This document shows, in pieces, positions 57,254 to 64,000 of a DNA stretch of 64,000 nucleotides (position 1 is its first letter; every line of letters begins with the position of its first letter). The stretch comes from an uncultured Alsobacter sp. GTDB taxonomy: Bacteria > Pseudomonadota > Alphaproteobacteria > Rhizobiales > Beijerinckiaceae. The DNA lies in assembly GCF_945952055.1 (NCBI RefSeq), contig NZ_CAMFHB010000011.1, positions 62,001 to 126,000 on the forward strand, in the 5' to 3' direction. The notes under the pieces are model-generated. The model was not told the DNA's origin. It saw nothing but the letters and a program-made list of their open reading frames with translations, and searched no databases. The translations under genes and the position numbers were made by a program.

Positions 57254-60200
57254 ATGCCGAAGCGGACAGACATTTCCACCATCCTCATCGTCGGCGCCGG
57301 TCCCATCGTGATCGGCCAGGCATGCGAGTTCGATTATTCGGGCACGCAGGCGGTCAAGGCGCTGAAGGAGGAGGGGTACCGCATCGTCCTGGTCAATTCG
57401 AACCCCGCGACGATCATGACCGATCCGAACATGGCGGATCGAACCTATATCGAGCCGATCACGCCCGAGATCGTGGCCAAGATCATCGAGAAGGAGCGCC
57501 ACGCGGTCCCCGGCGGCTTCGCGCTGCTGCCCACCATGGGCGGTCAGACGGCCCTCAACTGCGCGCTGTCGCTCAAGAAGATGGGCACGCTCGAACAGTT
57601 CGACGTGGAGATGATCGGCGCCACGGCGGAGGCGATCGACAAGGCGGAGGATCGCGAGCTTTTCCGCAACGCGATGACCAAGATCGGTCTCGAAACGCCG
57701 CGCTCCCACCAGATCAAGACGCTGGCCGGCGCGCTCGACGCGCTCAACGACATCGGCCTGCCGGCCATCATCCGGCCGTCCTTCACGATGGGCGGGACCG
57801 GCGGCGGCATCGCCTACAACAAGGCCGAGTTCATCGAGATCGTCGAGCGCGGCATCGACGCCTCGCCCACCAACGAGGTGCTGATCGAGGAGAGCGTGCT
57901 CGGCTGGAAGGAGTTCGAGATGGAGGTCGTCCGCGACAAGGCGGACAACTGCATCATCGTCTGCTCCATCGAGAACATCGACCCGATGGGCGTCCACACG
58001 GGCGACAGCATCACCATCGCGCCGGCGCTGACGCTGACCGACAAGGAATACCAGATCATGCGCGACGCCTCGCTGGCGGTGCTGCGCGAAATCGGCGTCG
58101 AGACGGGCGGATCCAACGTGCAGTTCGCGGTCAATCCCGAGAACGGCCGCATGATCGTCATCGAGATGAACCCGCGCGTGTCGCGCTCCTCGGCGCTGGC
58201 CTCCAAGGCGACGGGCTTCCCGATCGCCAAGGTCGCGGCCAAGCTCGCCGTCGGCTACACCCTCGACGAGATCGCCAACGACATCACGGGCGGCGCGACG
58301 CCGGCCTCGTTCGAACCGACGATCGACTACATCGTCACCAAGATCCCGCGCTTCGCCTTCGAGAAATTCCCGGGCGCCGAGCACACGCTCACCACCTCCA
58401 TGAAGTCGGTGGGCGAGGCGATGGCCATCGGCAGGACCTTCCAGGAATCCCTGCAGAAGGCGCTGCGCTCGCTCGAGACGGGCCTCACCGGCCTCGACGA
58501 GATCGAGATCGAGGGTCTGGGCCAGGGCGACGACAAGAACGCCATCCGCGCGGCGCTTGGCACCCCCACGCCCGACCGGCTCCTCAAGGTCGTGCAGGCG
58601 ATGCGGCTCGGCTTCGACGTCGAGCAGGTCTACCAGGCCTGCAAGATCGACAAGTGGTTCCTGAACCAGATCGCCGCGATCGTCGAGGTCGAGGACAAGG
58701 TGAAGGCCCTCGGCCTGCCGACGACGGCGGGGGCCTTCCGGCAGCTGAAGAGCATGGGCTTCTCCGACGCGCGCCTCGCGGTGCTCGCCAAGCTCTCCGA
58801 GGCCGAGGTGACGAAGCGGCGCCGCGCGCTCGACGTGCGCCCGGTGTTCAAGCGGATCGACACCTGCGCCGCCGAGTTCGCCTCGCCGACGGCCTACATG
58901 TACTCGACCTATGCGCCGCCCTTCGCGGGCGGCCTCGCCGACGAGGCGCGCCCGAGCGATCGCAAGAAGATCGTCATCCTGGGCGGCGGGCCGAACCGCA
59001 TCGGGCAGGGCATCGAGTTCGACTACTGCTGCTGCCACGCCTGCTTCGCGCTGTCGGACGCGGGCTTCGAGACCATCATGGTCAACTGCAACCCGGAAAC
59101 GGTGTCGACCGACTACGACACCTCCGACCGGCTCTATTTCGAGCCGCTGACGGCCGAGGACGTCATCGAAATCCTTCACAAGGAGAAGGAGAACGGCACG
59201 CTTCTCGGCGTCATCGTGCAGTTCGGCGGCCAGACACCGCTCAAGCTCGCCAAGGCCCTGGAGAGCGCCGGCATCCCGATCCTGGGAACCTCGCCGGACG
59301 CCATCGACCTCGCCGAGGATCGCGACCGCTTCAAGCGGCTCCTCGACAAGCTGGGCCTGAAGCAGCCGCAGAACGGGATCGCCTACTCGGTCGAGCAGAG
59401 CCGCCTGGTGATGCAGGACCTGGGGCTGCCGCTCGTCGTGCGTCCTTCCTACGTGCTCGGTGGCCGGGCCATGGAGATCATCCACGACGAGGCGACGTTC
59501 GATCGCTACCTGCTCGGCACGCTGCCGGAGCTGGTGCCCAACGACGTGAAGGCCCGCTACCCCAACGACAAGACGGGCCAGATCAACATGGTGCTGGGCA
59601 AGAACCCGCTCCTGTTCGACCGCTACCTGTCCGACGCGATCGAGGTCGACGTCGACTGCCTGAGCGACGGCAAGGACGTGTTCATCGCCGGCATCATGGA
59701 GCACATCGAGGAGGCGGGCATCCATTCGGGCGACTCGGCCTGCGCCCTGCCGCCCCATTCGCTGAAGCCCGAGATGATCGCGGAACTGGAGCGCCAGACC
59801 CGTGAGCTCGCCCTGGCCCTGGACGTGGGCGGTCTGATGAACGTGCAGTACGCCATCAAGGACGGAGAGATCTACGTCCTCGAGGTGAACCCGCGCGCCT
59901 CGCGGACGGTGCCGTTCGTGGCCAAGGTGGTCGGTGAGCCCATCGCCAAGATCGCCTCGCGGATCATGGCCGGCGAGAAGCTTCCGAGCTTCGGTCTGAA
60001 GGCGAAGACGCTCGACCACATCGGCGTGAAGGAGGCCGTGTTCCCCTTCGCGCGGTTCCCCGGCGTGGACGTCCTGCTGGGGCCGGAAATGCGCTCCACG
60101 GGCGAGGTCATGGGCCTCGACAGCTCGTTCGGCGTGGCCTTCGCCAAGAGCCAGCTCGGCGGCGGCACGAAGGTGCCGAAATCCGGAACCGTCTTCGTCT

Positions 60201-60586
60201 CCATGCGCGACGACGACAAGACGCGGATCCTGCCGAGCATGCGCGTGTTGGCCGATCTTGGTTTCCAGATCGTTGCCACCAGCGGGACCCAGCGCTTCCT
60301 CGAGGAAAATGGCGTCAAGGCGGCCAAGATCAACAAGGTGCTCGAAGGCCGGCCGCACGTCGTCGACGCGATCAAGAACGGCGGAATCCAGCTCGTCTTC
60401 AACACCACCGAAGGCAAGCAGGCGCTCACCGACAGTCGCTCCCTGCGCCGGGCAGCCCTCTTGCATAAGGTGCCGTATTACACCACGCTAGCAGGTGCAG
60501 TCGCAGCGGCGCAGGGGATCAAGGCCTATTCGGGCGGGGATCTGGAAGTGCGGGCGCTGCAGGACTATTTCGGGGTGCGCGACTGA
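57254..60586 (+). CDS. carB: Carbamoyl-phosphate synthase large subunit
   Basis: An 1110-aa enzyme that makes carbamoyl phosphate from bicarbonate, ATP and ammonia delivered by CarA. ATG 57254 gives [20 protein letters not shown]. The two ATP-grasp halves are seen: first [20 protein letters not shown] and [20 protein letters not shown]; second [19 protein letters not shown] and [20 protein letters not shown]. The C-terminal MGS-like allosteric domain ([20 protein letters not shown] onward) would bind UMP or similar effectors. Length is slightly above E. coli (1073). Preceded by a terminator-containing leader. Confidence 0.98.
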   Translation: MPKRTDISTILIVGAGPIVIGQACEFDYSGTQAVKALKEEGYRIVLVNSNPATIMTDPNMADRTYIEPITPEIVAKIIEKERHAVPGGFALLPTMGGQTALNCALSLKKMGTLEQFDVEMIGATAEAIDKAEDRELFRNAMTKIGLETPRSHQIKTLAGALDALNDIGLPAIIRPSFTMGGTGGGIAYNKAEFIEIVERGIDASPTNEVLIEESVLGWKEFEMEVVRDKADNCIIVCSIENIDPMGVHTGDSITIAPALTLTDKEYQIMRDASLAVLREIGVETGGSNVQFAVNPENGRMIVIEMNPRVSRSSALASKATGFPIAKVAAKLAVGYTLDEIANDITGGATPASFEPTIDYIVTKIPRFAFEKFPGAEHTLTTSMKSVGEAMAIGRTFQESLQKALRSLETGLTGLDEIEIEGLGQGDDKNAIRAALGTPTPDRLLKVVQAMRLGFDVEQVYQACKIDKWFLNQIAAIVEVEDKVKALGLPTTAGAFRQLKSMGFSDARLAVLAKLSEAEVTKRRRALDVRPVFKRIDTCAAEFASPTAYMYSTYAPPFAGGLADEARPSDRKKIVILGGGPNRIGQGIEFDYCCCHACFALSDAGFETIMVNCNPETVSTDYDTSDRLYFEPLTAEDVIEILHKEKENGTLLGVIVQFGGQTPLKLAKALESAGIPILGTSPDAIDLAEDRDRFKRLLDKLGLKQPQNGIAYSVEQSRLVMQDLGLPLVVRPSYVLGGRAMEIIHDEATFDRYLLGTLPELVPNDVKARYPNDKTGQINMVLGKNPLLFDRYLSDAIEVDVDCLSDGKDVFIAGIMEHIEEAGIHSGDSACALPPHSLKPEMIAELERQTRELALALDVGGLMNVQYAIKDGEIYVLEVNPRASRTVPFVAKVVGEPIAKIASRIMAGEKLPSFGLKAKTLDHIGVKEAVFPFARFPGVDVLLGPEMRSTGEVMGLDSSFGVAFAKSQLGGGTKVPKSGTVFVSMRDDDKTRILPSMRVLADLGFQIVATSGTQRFLEENGVKAAKINKVLEGRPHVVDAIKNGGIQLVFNTTEGKQALTDSRSLRRAALLHKVPYYTTLAGAVAAAQGIKAYSGGDLEVRALQDYFGVRD

Positions 60587-60700
60587 ACCCAGGGTCGCGC
60601 GCCGAGTTTCTGTTGCCCGACGACGCGTCGCCAGGGTGGGCCCGGCTCCAGGCCCATGCTGGCTTTCGCGTCGTTTGAACGAGCTGAGACGGATGTGACG

Positions 60701-61174
60701 ATGGACAAGATTCCGATGACTCCCAAGGGTCACAAGGCCCTTGAAGAGGAATTGCGGTTCCGCCAGCAGGAAGAGCGTCCGCGCATCATCGCCGCCATTT
60801 CGGAGGCGCGCTCCCACGGCGACCTGTCGGAAAATGCCGAGTACCACGCGGCGAAGGAGCAGCAGTCCCTGAACGAGGGCCGCATCGCGGAGCTCGAGGA
60901 CAAGTTGTCCCGCGCGGAGATCATCGACGTTTCCAAGCTGTCGGGATCGACGATCAAGTTCGGCGCGACCGTGAAACTCATCGACGAGGACACGGACGAG
61001 GAGAAAACCTACCAGATCGTCGGCGACGCCGAGGCCGATGTGAAGTCCGGCAAGGTTTCGATCTCCTCGCCGATCGCGCGCGCCCTCATCGGCAAGAAGA
61101 CCGGCGATTCGGTCGAGGTGAACACGCCCGGCGGCGGCAAGAGCTACGAGATCGTCGATGTCGCGTTCGTTTGA
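60701..61174 (+). CDS. greA: Transcription elongation factor GreA
   Basis: A 157-aa factor that rescues backtracked RNA polymerase. The start at ATG 60701 gives [20 protein letters not shown]; the N-terminal coiled coil has [20 protein letters not shown] with the acidic tip residues, and the C-terminal FKBP-like domain has [20 protein letters not shown] and YEIVDVAFV at the end. carB followed by greA is a conserved pair in alphaproteobacteria. The next gene overlaps its end by 17 bases. Confidence 0.97.
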   Translation: MDKIPMTPKGHKALEEELRFRQQEERPRIIAAISEARSHGDLSENAEYHAAKEQQSLNEGRIAELEDKLSRAEIIDVSKLSGSTIKFGATVKLIDEDTDEEKTYQIVGDAEADVKSGKVSISSPIARALIGKKTGDSVEVNTPGGGKSYEIVDVAFV

Positions 61175-61661
61175 CAGGCGCGCCGTGCTCGGTGCGGCGG
61201 CCGGGCTCCTGGCCTCGGCCGCGCTTCCGGCCCAGGCGGCCGGCCAGCGCTTCAGCCGCATCGTCGTCGACGTCGAGCCGCTGCGGGCCAAGGGCCTCGG
61301 CGGCTTCGCCGAGACGGTCAGCGCCACTCTGGGACCCGCGCTGGCGACCGAGTTCGCCGGTGCCGTGGATCCGCGGGACCGGTCCGCGCCGATGCTCGTC
61401 GTGCGCGTCGACTCCGTCATGCTGAACGGCAATCTCAATGGCGGGGACGGTCGCCACAGCGGCAAATTCGGCGTGACCGACTACATGGAGGGCGCGGGCC
61501 TCGTCGTCGCCAACGGCAAGGTTCTGGCGCAATATCCGGTGCTCGGGGCCTATGACAACGTGATGGGCCCTGCCGTCATGGCGCCGAACAATTTCGCGGT
61601 TCGCCTCAAGGCGCTGAGCGCCTTCTACGCGGGCTGGATGCGCCGCAAGGTCGGCGCCTGA
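61158..61661 (+). CDS. Exported protein of unknown function (Tat-type signal)
   Basis: A 167-aa protein whose ATG at 61158 overlaps the end of greA by 17 bases. The N-terminus [20 protein letters not shown] has a twin-arginine-like DRRAVL and cleavage near AQAAG. The mature domain includes [20 protein letters not shown] and [20 protein letters not shown], a mixed alpha/beta pattern without a family I can name; similar exported proteins follow greA in related bacteria. Tail-to-tail with the Lrp regulator. Confidence 0.82.
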   Translation: MSRSFDRRAVLGAAAGLLASAALPAQAAGQRFSRIVVDVEPLRAKGLGGFAETVSATLGPALATEFAGAVDPRDRSAPMLVVRVDSVMLNGNLNGGDGRHSGKFGVTDYMEGAGLVVANGKVLAQYPVLGAYDNVMGPAVMAPNNFAVRLKALSAFYAGWMRRKVGA

Positions 61662-61666
61662 TCCCA

Positions 61667-62128
61667 TCAGACAGGGGCGATCGGTTCGTCCTTGACCTTT
61701 TCCAGGGCGATGGCCGTGCGGATCGTCCGCACGTTCGGCAGGGCCGTCAGTTCGGCGACGATCGCCTGAAACGCCCTGAGATCCTCGGCGACACCCTTCA
61801 GCATGAAGTCGATGTCGCCCGACAGCGTCCAGCACTCGCGGATGGCGCTCCAGTCCCTGATCTGCTGACGGAACTGTTCCAGGTCGGCCTCCGCCTGGCT
61901 CGCCAGGTGGACGAAAGCGAAGAACACCACGTCGAAGCCGAGCTGCTTCTCGTCCACGAGGGCGCGATAGCCCGTGATGATGCCGCGGTCCTCGAGCGCA
62001 CGGACGCGCCGCAGGCTGGGCGGTGCGGAAATCCCGAGCCGGCGTGCCAGCTCGACATTGGTCATGCGGCCATCCGCCTGAAGCTCGCGGAGGATCCTGA
62101 GGTCTGTTTCGTCGGGTGAGGACGTCAA
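61667..62128 (-). CDS. Lrp/AsnC-family transcriptional regulator
   Basis: A 153-aa regulator. The family N-terminus (DETDLRILRELQADGRMTNV) begins just after a TTG at 62128, chosen as start; a GTG at 62200 would add 24 atypical residues. The helix-turn-helix is ELARRLGISAPPSLRRVRAL and the RAM domain has FAFVHLASQAEADLEQF and CWTLSGDIDFMLKGVAEDLR, a sensor for amino acids. Convergent with the exported-protein gene. Its own promoter faces the ELM1 gene across 124 bp, a gene it may or may not control. Confidence 0.93.
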   Translation of the reverse strand: MTSSPDETDLRILRELQADGRMTNVELARRLGISAPPSLRRVRALEDRGIITGYRALVDEKQLGFDVVFFAFVHLASQAEADLEQFRQQIRDWSAIRECWTLSGDIDFMLKGVAEDLRAFQAIVAELTALPNVRTIRTAIALEKVKDEPIAPV

Positions 62129-62252
62129 GGCGGGGTCCCGGGGCAGAGTCGTGCCCTGTTTACCCGGAGCAGGCCCCGGCGGACAGGCCCGAAGGTGCAC
62201 AAAGTGAAGCCGGCCCTGCCCAAGCTCCGTTCCAGCGTGCTAGACCGGATCC

Positions 62253-64000
<1,748 letters not shown>

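Noticed and set aside
57065-60466. Open frame of over 1100 codons antisense to carB
   Set aside because: Same high-GC shadow effect opposite an unmistakable carB; composition is Asp/Leu/Arg-rich noise.

Overview
This is a 64-kb piece of a high-GC chromosome from an alphaproteobacterium, most likely of the order Hyphomicrobiales (Rhizobiales). The evidence is the gene content and order: Omp25/31-type beta-barrels, DUF992, DUF1499, ELM1 and extensin-like proteins, uvrC-pgsA-moaD-moaE, ychF-pth-rplY-prs, dnaG-rpoD, a MarR plus OmpR/EnvZ-type cluster beside ilvE, and a DnaG variant without zinc ligands. No phage, integrase, transposase, CRISPR array, rRNA or convincing tRNA was seen. It reads as ordinary core chromosome with some accessory spots.

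Layout. 0-3 kb (minus): ychF (cut by the window edge), pth, rplY and prs. 3.2-4.9 kb: an unrecognised 591-aa protein with a phosphoribosyltransferase-like and a kinase-like part, facing prs. 4.9-8.4 kb (minus): uvrC-pgsA-moaD-moaE. 8.5-10.6 kb: cupin, pita-bread hydrolase, lipoprotein. 10.7-14.4 kb: ilvE diverging from a MarR regulator, response regulator and histidine kinase, with a perfect operator-like palindrome between. 14.4-17.2 kb (minus): lgt, MidA-type methyltransferase and pgeF. 17.4-20.7 kb (plus): ubiK, YbjN-like, proC, TetR/COQ9-like and csaA. 20.7-22.3 kb (minus): glycosyltransferase and pteridine-reductase-like SDR. 22.5-24.1 kb: two tandem outer-membrane beta-barrels. 24.2-27.6 kb (minus): GST, cold-shock protein, RlmJ, RNase T2 and a secreted protein.

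27.8-35.5 kb: 5-oxoprolinase/hydantoinase fusion, extensin-like lipoprotein, DUF2852, a TetR regulator divergent from DUF2798-amidase. 35.7-40.3 kb: a 27-aa membrane mini-gene followed by a structured terminated RNA region, then dnaG and rpoD, with a DnaA box before dnaG and a perfect CtrA-type box before rpoD. 40.4-48.7 kb: repeat elements, DUF1499, DUF486, aatA, DJ-1/PfpI protein, small secreted proteins, a VapBC toxin-antitoxin pair and uvrB. 48.7-52.9 kb: an orphan terminator (candidate sRNA), DUF1800-DUF1501, Uma2 and YqeY. 53.2-60.6 kb: carA, cytochrome c, methyltransferase, GtrA, a third beta-barrel, and carB behind a leader with a terminator-like hairpin. 60.7-64 kb: greA, a Tat-signal protein, an Lrp regulator, an ELM1 protein and the start of trxB.

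How the parts fit: several units belong to central information and nucleotide metabolism (prs, carA, carB, dnaG, rpoD, greA, uvrB, uvrC), others to the envelope (lgt, pgsA, three beta-barrels, glycosyltransferase, GtrA, extensin-like protein). The most interesting signals are mostly in non-coding gaps: the mini-gene with its structured RNA, the cell-cycle-type sites around dnaG-rpoD, the orphan terminators at 48.9 and 57.15 kb, and a dispersed palindromic repeat with three copies. The least understood protein is the one at 3164-4939.
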